From the NCBI RefSeq assembly GCF_020497125.1, contig NC_059081.1, positions 13,983,105 to 14,047,104 on the forward strand: a stretch of DNA of 64,000 nt. The letters run 5' to 3'. The DNA is from Mauremys mutica (taxonomy: Eukaryota > Chordata > Testudines > Geoemydidae). The translations under genes were made by a program, and so were the position numbers. This document shows, piece by piece, positions 1-12,245 of the stretch; position 1 is the stretch's first letter; every line of letters begins with the position of its first letter. A model generated the notes under the pieces. It had not been told where the DNA came from and did no database searches. It was given only the letters and a program-made list of their open reading frames with translations.

Positions 1-1964
1 AGAGTGAACCCCTGACTCACACAGTGAACCCTTAGCATCAGAGTGTGAGGCCTGCAAGGCCCACAATGACTCAGTCTGACCTCCTGTATATCAGAGGCTC
101 CCAACCCCACCCAGCACCTGCACACTAAACCCAACAACTGAAATTAGACCAAAAGTATCACAGCCCACAGGGAGACTAGACTTGTGCCACAGGCAGCGAA
201 TAGGAGGGAGTGAGGTACACCAGTTCCTGTGGGCCTTGGGATGGTAGAAAAATGATTAAGTGAGATATATGCAAACAATCCTGGCAAGTGACCCACACCC
301 ACAGAGAACATAAAAATAGAAAAAAAAAACAAGGCCACGGACCTGGAGTAAAATTCCTTCCCAATCCAGTTTCTCCCAGGAGTAGCATTGCTGAAGTCCT
401 GTGAGGAACCACTTGCCAGTGTAAGTAAGGGATTCATAATCTGGCCCTTGGAGAGTTGCCATCACCAACTAAGAGGATACATGTAAACCAGAGACCACAT
501 TTTGTAGTATACTTGGTGGACAACAGGTCAACAGTGAGGCAACCAGCATCTCCTCTAAAAACAAAGACATTATTCCAAGTGACAGACCTATTGGCTCTCT
601 TTACACTGATCCTTGACAGATGAGCAAGGAGTCTTCATGCTAGAAATAATGATGTGTACATAAAAAAGGTAACTGGATCTCATGCTGAGAGATATAGATT
701 CCTCAATCAATAAAAGGGAAAGGAAAGAATACACATCTCTCCAGTACAAATGTGGGTCGAGGAAGGTGGTTTCACCATTAGTTGAAGCATCAGGTATTGG
801 CAATGCCAATGCAGGATATAGGACTTGATGAGCAGTGGTCTCATCCAGTAAGATAATCAAATCTTATGTTCCCATGGATCTGCTATCATCCCATACCACT
901 TATAAGACAAAAATCTGAAGCTTTCAGAGATCATGGATATTATTTAATAGACGCATTTTGTTACTGTTTGATTTATAAAAATGTGGCCTAATACCTTTGG
1001 TACATACACACAAATTTAGGCCCCAATCTTGCAATGAACACTACATGGGCTGATCCTTGTAGACCCTCACTGAGTCCAATAGGGCTCTATACTGGTGAAG
1101 GGCTCTGCCCGCTTGGAGCTTATCACAGAATCAAAGCCCTAAAAAACATCAACATTTGGCTAAACACAATAAACATAAATGAAGGGCCCACCTCACAAAT
1201 GCACTGGGTGAATTAGAGGCTCCACGGAGTCAATGTGACTTTTGCCATTGACTTCAATGGTGTCACGATATCAACCAGTATCAGCTTACCTAGGTTTTAA
1301 GAACATTGTCCATGCCATAGTATCAGGACACTTCAGATGATTTTGCAACATGCCCTAAAGCTGAGACTGCCTCTGTGAGTAAAACTGGCAGAAGTGAAAT
1401 AGAGAATTGAGTGCCTTCTGCTAAGAATGCAATTATAGAAGTTCCCAGACATTTAAACTTAGGTTCTATTAGTGCTAAGTACCTCATCCAACCTAAATTT
1501 TCATGACACATCATGAGGGGAAGTCAAACTTTTCAGGACTTTATAGATCAATTTCCTAAAAACTGGATCCAGAACCAACAGAAATCAGTGCAGTCTTTGC
1601 TGCACTATACCAATATTAATAAATTAACAGCATAGCTGCAAAAGAGCATATTAAGTAAAGAATTTCTGTATTTTGCACCAGAGGCTGGATTCAATGCCTG
1701 ATGAAGTCAACTGAAAGTCTTCCATTGGATCAGGTTTCTGAATACTCTTCCAGGCATGGTGAAATGAAACCAGGGCCATACCCAAAGGAAATGATTACAT
1801 TCACAAAGGCCAACACAGATTTTTAAAAAGGCACTAAAGTTCTACAAAGCCTACAAAGCAATCAATGATTCAGAAGGACCCCTAGACTGTGAATCTATTT
1901 GTAACATAGGCAAAATCCCTCAGCAATGGGAGACCACAGAATCTGCAATCCGACAGGACAAAAG
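1..1964. other. No gene recognised
   Basis: Unique-looking sequence. Faint palindromic MITE words ('ccattgacttcaatgg' near 1243; 'aggccccaatcttgcaa' near 1018) are the only structure. The overlapping - frames at 144-468 use the same DNA in three frames and resemble nothing. Confidence 0.5.
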
Positions 1965-2062
1965 TCTAACTTTAATTGGGCCAAGTTCTCAAATGGTGAA
2001 AATCATAATAGCTCCATTGGTTTCAATGTAGCTATGCCAGCTTATACCAAGTGAGGATCTGG
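1965..2062. repeat. Small palindromic MITE remnant
   Basis: Ends 'gggccaagttctcaaatgg' and inverted 'ccaagtgaggatctggtcc', centre 'ctccattggtttcaatgtag'. One of a group with the same design (34.4, 42.8, 44.0, 51.8 kb). Confidence 0.5.
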
Positions 2063-2477
2063 TCCATTATGTGCAAAGTCAGCCAAAAAAAGAAAAGAAA
2101 AAGGCACAATCCTGTGATCCGACTCTAAGTGGTACACTAACATTTTAAGGATCTTCTACCACCCAGCCGCGTATGTTTCCCATCTGGAATTGCATGTGTG
2201 CTGTAATTAGGGTTACCTGTGAGTTTCAGAATGTTGGACGCTAGCAGACTGATGTGAGTATTTCAAGAGTTTAAAAGCATCCCACGTTTTTCCAATTATT
2301 TAACAGGGATCATTGGCTTTTTTATGAGCAAAATAATCAAGTCAGTCATTTGCTCCCCCTTTTATGTCAGTAGATCAGACATCAATGAAGATGTGATATC
2401 TGGTGCCAAGATAACCGCCAGCTTTTATGACCACACTGTCAGAATTTAGGTTTACTGCCCAACAACCCAAACTAGCT

Positions 2478-2479
<2 letters not shown>

Positions 2480-2510
<31 letters not shown>
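2480..2510. repeat. (TA)n microsatellite
   Basis: About 15 uninterrupted TA units. Confidence 0.95.
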
Positions 2511-2513
<3 letters not shown>

Positions 2514-3189
2514 TATAAAGAGCACTCACCTTCCCCCCCACCAAAAAAAAAGTGTGATGAACTTCTCGATTAAGGACATTTAAATAATCTACAATTAACA
2601 TCCCTTGATCTTAAATTAGCCGGTTAAATAAATGCATGATCAACATCTCAAGTACAGATGCATCCAAATCAAACCTTCAGATCTGAATACTTTGAAACTT
2701 AGGAAAAAATTGGACCCAAACTTCAAAAAAATGTGGCCTTGTGATTGAGGTCCTGGACTGGGTCCAATTTGTGCCTGTGTGATCATAATCAAGTGGACAT
2801 AGTAACTTATCCGGTGAGGTGCTGAGTTCCTTTGGTGGTGACCCTAGTCAGATGCTGGCAATGTCTGTAAGGTTCCCTGTTCATCAGACAAATCCACAGT
2901 AGCTAGTTTGTACTATCTCTGAACTTCTGTGTATACTACATGAGCAAAGTAAGTGAGTCCCTAACATTTCCTGTTTGATGACTGTCTTGCTTTGTGTTTA
3001 TTATAAACACAAGAGCTAACAAGGTTTGCAGTTCTTTCAAAGATCTGGCTACAAATTGGGATAAATTACCACCAAAGTTCCTTCAGTGACCAGAGTGGGA
3101 CTGGTGGTTGTTTTAAACTTTGTTGTTTGGGAAAAAATTGAAAGACAGATGCTGTCCTTCTAACTGACCATCAGATAAGGAGGTCTCCT

Positions 3190-3229
3190 GGAGGATGGGG
3201 TGGAGGCGGGGCGGGGCGGGGGGGGGGAA
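3190..3229 (+). other. G-rich tract with G-quadruplex potential
   Basis: Several runs of three or more G (GGGG, GGCGGGGCGGGG, G10) within 40 nt of otherwise ordinary sequence. Confidence 0.5.
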
Positions 3230-3499
3230 CCTACAGTTAACCAGGAACACGAGAACTACTGTATGTTTAAATACAGCAGCAATCTATCTTTCGTGACAGG
3301 AGTCTTTAATCAAGGACTGATTATAAGGGACACAGTCAAGATAAAAATCATATGCTGTATTTTGGAGAATATCTTTACCTGGTCTGCTAACACCACTTTG
3401 CTTCAAACTGAATAACCTATAGTGAAGGGTCTAATTTCCTTTTCATCTCTGCATTGTGTTTACCTACAAATTGGATACAACCAGTCTATCCTAAAACAT

Positions 3500-3910
3500 G
3501 CTTATATAGGCCCCATCACAGACAAGTTCTTAAGCACATGGCTGATTTAAACATCTGAGCAGTGCTGGAAGTAAAGGGGTCTATAACTATGCTTAAGCTA
3601 GGCATATGATTAAGCACCTTACTTAAGTGCGGCCATAGGGCCTGATCCAACTTCCATGTCACTGAATGAGAAGACTCCCAAAGACAGCAGTGAGAACCAA
3701 ATCAGGCTCATGACTTACCTTGTCTTTGCATCATTTACGATTAATTTGTTTCATCTCCTCTTAAAATTAAAGCCTCAATCCTGCAGATACTTAAGCACAT
3801 GGATAACTTCACACATGCCGGTAGCCCCACTGAAGCATGTAAGACTACTCATATGAGTAAAATTAGGCAGGCGCTCAAAATTTTTGCAGGACTAGGTCCT
3901 AAGATTATAA
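3500..3910. repeat. Decayed palindromic MITE remnants
   Basis: Repeated words 'cttaagcacatgg' (3530, 3790), 'aatcctgcagatactta' and 'ttgcaggactaggtcc' are inverted-repeat ends of a small element family with a 'cccactgaagcatgt' centre. Boundaries unclear. Confidence 0.4.
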
Positions 3911-4083
3911 AAACTATAATATAGACCTGTCAGCACCTAGTGCAAGCGGGACCCCAACCTGGCTGGCATCTCCAGGTGCTGTAGTAATACATATAACAGG
4001 AAGTCATTGCATTTCAGTCACACTGGACAACTGAGCTGGGCTAGTTGATTTTACTTTCTGGCATGAAGTTATCCAGCAACTGA

Positions 4084-4372
4084 AGTCTAGTCCACACTAA
4101 AAGTGCTACAGTGGTGCAGCTGAATTGCAGCCGCGCTGCTGTGGCGCGTCTGGTGAAGATGCTCTATGCTGACAGGAGAGAGTTCTACCATCAGCATAAT
4201 TAAAACCACCTCTGCGAGAGGCGGTAGCTATGTTGGCAAGAGAAGCTCTCCTGCCGACGTAGCGTTGTCCACACTGGCACTTAGGTCGGTGTAACTTACG
4301 TCGCTCAGGGGGTTATTCACACCCCTGAGCGACATAAATTATATCGACATAAATGGAAATGTGTACAAGCCC
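4084..4372. mobile_element. Harbinger-type MITE with TGA target duplication
   Basis: This 289-bp element has ends AGTCTAGTCCACACT and, inverted, GGGCTTGTACACA, resembling the GTCTACAC terminus of the Harbinger at 45.6 kb. It is flanked by TGA (4081-4083 and 4373-4375). The interior is CpG-rich, without coding capacity, and has internal inverted repeats such as 'ccctgagcgac'. It was probably mobilised by a related Harbinger transposase (inference). Confidence 0.7.
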
Positions 4373-4375
4373 TGA

Positions 4376-5889
4376 AGCTACTTGACAAGTGTCTCTAGAA
4401 CATGAGCTATATAACTCTTTTCAAACAATGATTTATTTCATCAGTCATTTATTTTGTGATTCTTATTCATCTTGAACATGAAGTTCTTAATCACATCCAT
4501 TTATTCTGCTAACCATCTGATTTGTGGGCTTTGGGCTAATTTCAGTTCAAATCGTGGCCTTTGTTTTAGACACTCTTGCTAACAACCGTGACAATCTAAT
4601 CAATTTCATATTCACGTTATTTATTCTTACTGTGTTGTTTGCATATGTGTAGTTATTCCTGTGATCAATGGGCTGAATATTGGGTACTCAAGCCTCCCCT
4701 CCAATGATTGGAAGCACATCATTTTATTTGTAATATCAGCTACCGTGCCGGTGCATAAGAACTGTGCAAATGGGCTTGGCTTGTGCATTTGGGATGAAAT
4801 TCATCCCTGTTGAAGTCCAGGCATATGTATTCACCACTTAAGTCTCACTTTAGCATAGTTTTGAGGAATTGGTGCAGATGCCTTGGGATGACTCTCAAAT
4901 TTCTCCTATTCAGGGTCTGATCCAAAGTCAGTGAGGTCAATGGAAATATCTCCACCAACTTAAACTTTGGTTCAAGCCTTCATTGATTGATTGTTATGAG
5001 TTGTTTGCTTAAGATACATGGTGATGCACATTCACACAGGAGAAGGCAGGATGATGTCCATCACTTTTAGGTTTGTTTTGATATGTTTGCTTGTGCATCA
5101 GTCAGGGAATAGAGTTGCTGACTAGATTCTTACAGGACATTTAAGCAAAAAGTCCAGCTCCAATATTGCTCTTTGGTCTTCTATTAAAGTATGATTGCTG
5201 TTAGTAGAAAACACTCCCCCTTGCTCAACAGATCTGTTTGCTACGTGGATTCATTTAAGTCCTACTATATCTGCTGGATTTCCTGATAAAAATAAGGTTT
5301 TACTACTGTACTTAGCACTGTACAGACGAACACAGCCAGTGGAGAGCAAGCTTGATTTTATTCCATCAGAGTTCTGTTTCAGTTTCTTTATTACAGGTGA
5401 TGAGATGCAAGCCCCCAAAAAACACAGCTTGACTAAGGCTCAGGATCAGTTTGCAGGGATGGTGGACAGAAAAAAATAAAGTACATTTTTACCATTAAAA
5501 TCAGCAAATTTCATCTGGAGTCAGAAAAATGGGCAACCTCACAATGTCATTTTTACAGTCACTTTTCAGAGTATAATCATATGTGATCACATTCTCTCAT
5601 TGATACTAAAGAGCAATTCTTCTGTTCCCATTGACACATGACAAAAGTGTTAATACAGTACTTGGTTTTCCCAGTTTGTTGGTAACTCCAACAAGGACAG
5701 TCATACTGACCTTGTCTTTCAGCCCTAAGAGTTATCCATGGAAAAAATAACTTTCAGAACATTGTCAGCAGATGTCCAATGCCAAGCTACACTAGGAAAA
5801 TAGGAGTCCCCTTCACTTAGTTTCAAAGGCAGTTCTCTACTAATAGAAAAAAAAAGACAGAATGAATCAGTTCAAACCATCATTTAAAC
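4376..5889. other. No gene recognised
   Basis: Unique AT-rich DNA; a decayed palindrome ('gggtctgatccaaagtcagt') lies near 4914. The + frame 5195-5479 has no recognisable domain and no splice or codon support. Confidence 0.45.
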
Positions 5890-6017
5890 TCAGAGAGCAA
5901 AATTCTGCTTTCAGTTCATAGTGCTTTCAAACCTTGGAGTCTATTGTGATCATCTGGCTTGATCTCCTGTGTAACAGGCCATAACACTTCCTCAAAATAA
6001 TTCCTAGAGGAGATCTT

Positions 6018-6095
6018 TTTGCAAGTTGGCAGTGATTGAGAATCCACCATGGCCCTTGGTAAGTAGGTTGGTGGCAGATTCTCAATCACTTGCAG
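6018..6095. repeat. Hairpin inside the CR1 fragment
   Basis: The words 'gtgattgagaatc' (left) and 'gattctcaatcac' (right) are inverted about 45 bp apart. This looks like a local inverted duplication of CR1 3' sequence. Confidence 0.5.
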
Positions 6096-7450
6096 ATTTG
6101 ATTTTTTTCTAAAAAGATATGCTCTTGGAATTATTTTGAAGACTTTTTTTATATATGCCTTATTTCTAGTCTGAATTGTTTCTAGCTTCAATTGTGTTGC
6201 ACCTTTCTCTGCTAGATTGAAGAGTTCATTATAAGTACCTACCTGGGGAACAAATATAAATAGTCTAATCAAGTCATCTTTTAACTTTCTTTGCTAAGCT
6301 AAATAGACTGAGCTCCTTGAGTCTATCATCCTTGTGGCTCTTCTCTGAACCTTCACCACTTTATCAACATCCTTTTTGAACTGTAGACAGCAGAATTGGA
6401 CACAGTATTCCAGCAGCAGTTATATCAGTGCCAAATAGAGAGGTAAAATAAACCTCCTCTGGTACTTGTGACCCCCACCCCGTTCATGCATTCAAGGATT
6501 GTGTTAGCCCTTTCGACCACAGCATTACATTGGAAGCTCTTGTTCAGCTGATCATCAATCATGACTCTCAAAATCTCATTGAGTCACGGCTTTGAAGGAT
6601 AGAGCCCTGCCCCCATCTTGTAATTATGGTCTACATTCTTTCTTCCAAGGTGTATACATTTAGCCATATTAAAACATAGTTTGCTTGGTAAGCTGGGTGC
6701 AAGCAATTCAAATCATTCTGTATCAGTAGCCTGGCCTCTTTATTATTTACCACTCTTCTAATTTTTGAGTCACTGATAAAGTTTGTTTTCTTCCTGGTCA
6801 TTGATAAAAGTGTTAAATAGTGTAGGGCCAAGAACAGATCCCTACAGAACCCCACTAGAAAAACACCTACCCGATAATTCCATTTACAATTACATTGAGA
6901 CCATCAAGTTAGCCAGATTTTAATCAATTTAATATGTGCCATGTTAGTTCTATATTCTAGTTTTTAAACCAAAATGTCATGCAGTCCCAAGACCTCAGTA
7001 AATCATTTGACTAAGACTATTACATCACCACTATTCCCTTTGTCAACCACATTTGTAACCTCAATAAAAAAGTGAAGTTAGTTTGACAGGATCTATTTTC
7101 CAGAAACCCATGTTGGTTGGCATTAATTATATTACTTTATTTTAATTCTTGATCAAGTCCCTTATCAGCAGTTTCATTATCTTGCCTGGGATCAGTGTCA
7201 GACTGCCAGGCCTATAATTACCCAAGTCATCCTAGTTACCCTTTGTAAGGTATCGGCACAACATTAGTTTTTTCCAGGTCTTCTGGAACTTCCCCAGTGT
7301 TCCACGTGCACCCAACATTAAGGGTCTAGCAAGCTTCTCAACTAGTTTTTTTTTAAAAACTGTTGGATGCAAATTATCTGGACCTTATCTGGATTTTAAA
7401 ATGTCTAACTTTAGTAGCTGCTCTTTAACATCCTCCAGAGATACTAATGA

Positions 7451-7558
7451 CTGTATGTTCCAGTCTATGCGTCCCATGAAGTGGGCTGTAGCCCATGAAA
7501 GCTTATGTTCAAATAAATGTGTTAGTCTCTAAAGTGCCACAAGTACTCCTGTTCTTTT
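7451..7558 (+). mobile_element. Short Penelope-like copy with hammerhead-like core, nested in CR1
   Basis: 108 bp from 'ctgtatgttccagtc' to 'cctgttcttttt', flanked by 6-bp duplications TAATGA (7445-7450 and 7559-7564). Removing it restores a continuous antisense CR1 sequence. The core at 7473-7510 is a hairpin (GTGGGC, loop TGTA, GCCCAT) followed by GAAAGC; the CUGANGA box has decayed to CCATGA. Penelope-like assignment is an inference from the family. Confidence 0.7.
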
Positions 7559-7760
7559 TAATGAAATGAAAGAGTATCGTCATCCTCTGTGTCCTCCTCC
7601 GAGAGTAAAAGAAATATTCACTGAGCACTTCTGCCTTTTCTGCATTAAGGCTCAGTCCTGCAAGGTGCTGGCATTTGGCCTTGATCCAGCCAAGAACTCA
7701 GGGATGTGCTTAATTTTAAGCATCTGTTGTTTGGGGAGAGGCCCTAGAGTGGTTTCCAAA

Positions 7761-7785
7761 GAGAGAGAGAGAGAGAGAGAGAGAC
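7761..7785. repeat. (GA)n microsatellite
   Basis: About 12 GA units; it creates the Arg/Glu run of a spurious small frame. Confidence 0.95.
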
Positions 7786-8084
7786 TGACCTATGTCTACT
7801 AGCACTAACTGTAGTAAGCCACCTTCCATCATAGCCCCAGTGCTTGAGTCCCGTCTCCCAGTTCTATCACCCTGAATTACAATTTGATTTTCTACATCTG
7901 CAAACAGTCTGCCTGGGTTTCAGAAATTCTGGAGTGGTTGTTGTATTTTATTATATGATTTTACCAGGATAGAATCAGGTGGGTTCCTTCAATCATGTCT
8001 GATTTTAAGAAGTGAAGACTTTTGTGATTCTAGGACAGGTAACAATTAGTTCAATCCCAAAACACTGTAGTTTAGTTTAGTCAT

Positions 8085-8400
8085 TCAAAAGGCAACAGGT
8101 TTAAAACAAATACAAGGAAAAACTTAACATGGTACATAATTAACCAGCGGAACTCACTCCAACAAAACTTTGAGGCCAAGAACTGAAGAGGATGCAAACA
8201 AAAGGATTAAATATTTATATGGATAATGGAAACATCCACAGTGACATTAGATATGAAGATATCGATTCCCATATTTTTTCCTGCTTCAGGGCATAAATCA
8301 ACCCCTAAGTGAGATGCTCAGAAAGAATCTTCCCCTATGGAAAGTTTATTTCATAATGCCCACTACTGGGTTTTGTGCTAGAGTTGGTGCTAGCTGCTAC
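8085..8400 (+). mobile_element. CR1 LINE 3' end fragment
   Basis: Starts with the conserved 'ggcaacaggtttaaaac' block of CR1 3' coding sequence, also seen at 57700. It continues through degraded 3' UTR ('atcaacccctaa', 'gatgggatacttgtgt'). Too decayed for coding. Confidence 0.6.
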
Positions 8401-8434
8401 TGTAGATGGGATACTTGTGTACCAGAACAGACAA

Positions 8435-9525
8435 GTGGTCTACGTAGTCCACGCACACATTAAATGGACTAAGAACCGGCTAACTGACAGATCTCATAAA
8501 GTAACTGTCAATAGGGGAATTATCAAATGGGTGTTTCTAGTAGCATACAGCAAGGATCAGTAGTAGAACTGCTGCTATTCAACACTGTCATCAGTGACGT
8601 GGAAGTAAATATAAAACCATAACTTTGCTGATAAATTTGCAGATGACACAAAGATTGGTGAAGTGGTACATAATGATGAGGACAGGTCAATTGTACAGAG
8701 CATGGTGGATCACTGGGGCCCATTCAGACAGACAAAATGCTTTCTAATACAGCCAAATGCAAAGTTATAGATATATGAACAAGGAATGCAGGCCATACCC
8801 ACAGAATGGGAGATTGTGTGTCCTGGAAATCAATGACTCTGAAAAGGATTTAGGGGTCATAGTGAACAAACAACCCAACACACACTCCCAGTGTGATGCT
8901 GTGGCAAAAAGGGCTAACGTGATCCTTGGCTATATAAACAGAGGAGTAGTGAGTAGGAAGATGGAGATGATTTTATCTTTGTACACAGCACTGATGATAC
9001 TGATACTCGACTACTGCATACATTTCTCATGTCCACAGTTTAAAATTGGAGAGGGTTCAGAAAAGAGCCCCAAAGGAGATTGGAGGGCTGGAGAAAATTC
9101 TGTATTGTGAGACACATAAAGAGCTCAAGCTGTTTAATCTATCCAAAAGACTGAGAGGTGCCTTGATTACGATGTACACATGTCTTCATTGGGAGAAAAT
9201 ATCAGGTACTAAAGGGCTTGTTAGTGGAGAAAGGCATGACAAGAACCAGTAGCTGGAAGTTGAAAACAGACAAATTTAAATTAGACAAAATTTTAACCGT
9301 GAGGATGATTAACCACTGGAACTAAATTATAGAAGGAAGTGGTGGGTTCTCCTGCTCTTCATGTCTTCATGCCAAGATTGGTTTCTTTTCTGGACAGTAG
9401 GCTTTAGTCAGACACAAGTTACTGGGCTCACAACAGAGGGTAAGTGGATGAAATTTAACAGGTCAAACTGGATGATCTAATGGTCCCTTCTGGCCTTCCA
9501 CTCTACGAATCTATGCATTTCTATA
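8435..9525 (+). mobile_element. CR1 LINE fragment: reverse transcriptase C-terminal half and 3' end
   Basis: Degenerate RT palm/thumb sequence: a FADDTKIG-like stretch is visible near 8633-8660, interrupted by frameshifts, then DSEKDLGVIVN and QCDAVAKRANVILGYINRGV in the frame at 8757-9110. The 3' UTR ends in 'gatgatctaatggtcccttctggcc', a CR1 tail. It is a second copy downstream of the fragment at 8085-8400, same strand. Confidence 0.8.
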
Positions 9526-12092
9526 GAAATCAGAGTTGTGCAAAAATAGTCTGAATTTTTGCTTTGCAGGATTTTCTGTGAACTCTTTTCCCCTGGCTTT
9601 GATCTGAGTGGATTCCCACCTTCACTCACTAATTTTGCTTTTGGACAAATCAAAGCTCAGATAGCAACTCGGCTGCATTCACCACGTTTCCCCTGGGTTT
9701 CACCCTGGCATGCCACTCGAAACCTGGCTCATGTTCAAGTAGATTTTGAACTTCAACAACCTGTCAACAAATGCTATTGGAGTTTGTAATTGAACCTGAT
9801 CCTGTCAAGTTTCAGTGAGCACAAGTCACACAGCTCTATTCTTCATTAGATCTGCCTTTGCCACGTAGGCCAGATCCTGCTCCAGTCAGATACCTGGCAA
9901 GACTGACCTCAGTGACAGCAGGACTGAGCCTCAAGAGAGCACAAGGGACCAAATAATCCACTTGAAGTGTTATCAGGCACAATTCTACGTACTGAAGATG
10001 GACATAGTTTGGATCGGAATCAGGAACCTCCACAAAGTTTGGGAATGCTTTGATCCAGAGGTTTGTTTTGGACCCCACCTTTAACAACACAGGCCCAACT
10101 TATCACACCTGAAAAATATCAGCATGTATTTTGGTAATTCTTCCAACTGAGCCATAATATCTTGCATGCACATGACAGGGCATGTGGCAAAATAGCTCTT
10201 TAGGCTCATAACTTAAAGTCTGTTACCAAAGGTTGCAGTAGTAAAGACACCAAAATACAGCAAGTTGCTCTTAAAGACAGTGCCGGAACTGCCAAGATAA
10301 AGATATGCAGTGTCCACATGGGAAGAGGCAAGGAAAGTCTGCCGTGCCAAGTACACAGGCTGACAAGTGAATCATGTCAAACAAGCAAAGTAACAAAAAT
10401 TGACACGTAAAGAGTCTGTGTGTCAAATTGTTTAAAGCAGTGGACAAGTTGCTGAAGGCAGTTCAGTAAAGATGAACATTTTACCATAGCTTTCAGGAGT
10501 CAGGGCTGCATACCAAAAGCAGAAATGAAATACTGTATCACGGTGCAGCCATTAATGCAAGAACTTTACAAATCTGGAAACACTGACTGTACTATATTCT
10601 GTTTCTGCATGCTTGAGGGGTTTAGGCAGATATATATATATATAGCTGCGGGGAAAGTCTGAAAAGCTGTATCAATGCATCCAGAAACCCTTCAGAGAGC
10701 TGTTGTGTTAGCGGTATCCTGGGCACTGAAATCAAACTGAGCATGTCTATTCTGAGACTCCCATTAAGACACACTGTACATAGGGATAGAGGAGGGACAC
10801 AGGATGAGCCTTTCAGAATGATGGTGGAAATTAGGGAAACATGCTTGCAGGTAAGTAAGATATACGTCCTTACCTTCTGTAACACAGCTTGTTCTGATGA
10901 CTTGATTCTGAGGCAATGTCTGGAATTCATATCAAGATATCTGGACATTCTCAAATTCCTGATCCTCTAGGATCATCAAGGATATATTGTTTGGGCTTAG
11001 CCCTTTTGCTAAGGCATAGGACATTTCTAAAGCTTTCAAAAATTGAGGCTTGTGTACAGAATAAACAAAGTCCTCTCTGGAAACAAAAGAACCAATAAAT
11101 CAAACCTTAGTGATCTTAAATGGTATTTACTGAACAGTGAATTCATCAATAGGATAGTTCTACGAGCTCAGAAAGCTATGCTGCAGGAAGGTAGCTGTGT
11201 TTTTTTCCCGAAAAGTGGAACGGAGATATGTTGGGCCACATTAATCTCTGGTGTAACCACATTGGCTTACACAAGAGATGAATTTGGCTTATTTTTCTTC
11301 CCTTTCAAACTAATTAGCATGCACAGAGGTTTGCAAAGGTAGAAGAAATTTGAAAACCCAACCAAAGCAAGATACCTAAAATAAATAAAAACAGGGATGA
11401 GGGTAAACAGAGCTAGAAGCTGAAGAGTGACTTCAGACTGTGATTTGCAATGCATTTATTATTCACATGAATATTTTCTGATGTTACAAGTGTAACCCAG
11501 AGTGCTCAACTTGACTTGCATTATTGGTAGATGCAGTGCCAGCGATAATATGCCTGTTCCAATGATATTTACTTTTGATTGATTGAATCTCACTCAACAT
11601 CTCTAAGCATGTATACAAAAATATAAAAATGCAAATGTTTAGAATAGCTATGCAATGAGATCGATAAGTTACAGATCATACATTAAAACTTACATTATTG
11701 ATACGATCACTGAGGATACAATTTCAGTTTTAAAAACCATCCCACAAGCAAACAGAAGTACTTATCCTGTTTTCAGCTGACAGGCATTAAAAAAAACTTC
11801 TTTGCAAGTAAAAGAACCATTTTCTAGTCATCATATTCTGAAATCACTCTTTATGAATCCTGCTTGGTAAATCCAATAACTATGAGGCGAATTCAGAGGA
11901 GTGAGGTGCAGCTATTGATGTGCCAAGCCAAATGGATGCATATCAAGGTAGCATCAAGCCCTGCTGAACTCTTAACTTTGTACCAAGAAATATGCACATG
12001 ATGGGAGCACGGCCAAACTGGAAATGCGAAGTTTCTACTGATGGACTAAAAGCAAGTGTAAATGTGTTGCTATTATTAATCAGTTAACTGTG
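9526..12092. other. No gene recognised
   Basis: Mostly unique. Several frames of 60-117 codons overlap on both strands (10622-11455) and are best explained as chance. Confidence 0.45.
10629..10644. repeat. Short (AT)n tract
   Basis: About seven AT units. Confidence 0.9.
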
Positions 12093-12103
12093 TGGTATAC
12101 TAG

Positions 12104-12234
12104 ACGTGCATCCGACGAAGTGGGTATTCACCCACGAAAGCTCATGCTCCAATACATCTGTTAGTCTATAAGGTGCCACAGGACTCTTTGCTGCTTTTAC
12201 AGATCCAGACTAACACAACTACCCCTCTGATACT
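12104..12234 (+). mobile_element. Penelope-like 3'-end copy with hammerhead-like core
   Basis: 131 bp starting just 5' of the ribozyme-like core and ending 'taccccctgatact'-like ('acccctctgatact'). Exact 11-bp duplications TGGTATACTAG lie at 12093-12103 and 12235-12245. Core 12112-12150: CCGACGA box, hairpin GTGGGT-ATTC-ACCCAC, GAAA, then a short stem ending in TC. Position 4 of the box is C, where an active hammerhead needs U. Confidence 0.75.
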
Positions 12235-12245
12235 TGGTATACTAG

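Larger units (their letters stand above)
2063..3499. other. No gene recognised
   Basis: Contains only a TA microsatellite and a G-rich tract. Poly-A and poly-C runs near 2535-2552 look like slippage. Confidence 0.5.
5890..7655 (-). mobile_element. CR1-type LINE fragment, antisense, split by a nested insertion
   Basis: Read on -, the part at 7330-7080 carries degenerate reverse-transcriptase sequence of the CR1 clade (around GNYRPVSLT and NQHGF), followed by the fingers/palm and thumb remnants and a 3' end near 5890. Many stops and indels make it non-functional. The 108-bp insertion at 7451-7558 interrupts it, and the CR1 match resumes at 7565. Its short open frames (for example - at 6631-6855) are remnants of the reverse transcriptase. 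Confidence 0.75.

Noticed and set aside
2480..2510. (TA)n tract as a possible origin or regulatory element
   Set aside because: Simple slippage repeat; nothing around it supports function.
7566..7802. Frame with an Arg/Glu run
   Set aside because: Produced by a GA microsatellite after a CR1 remnant.
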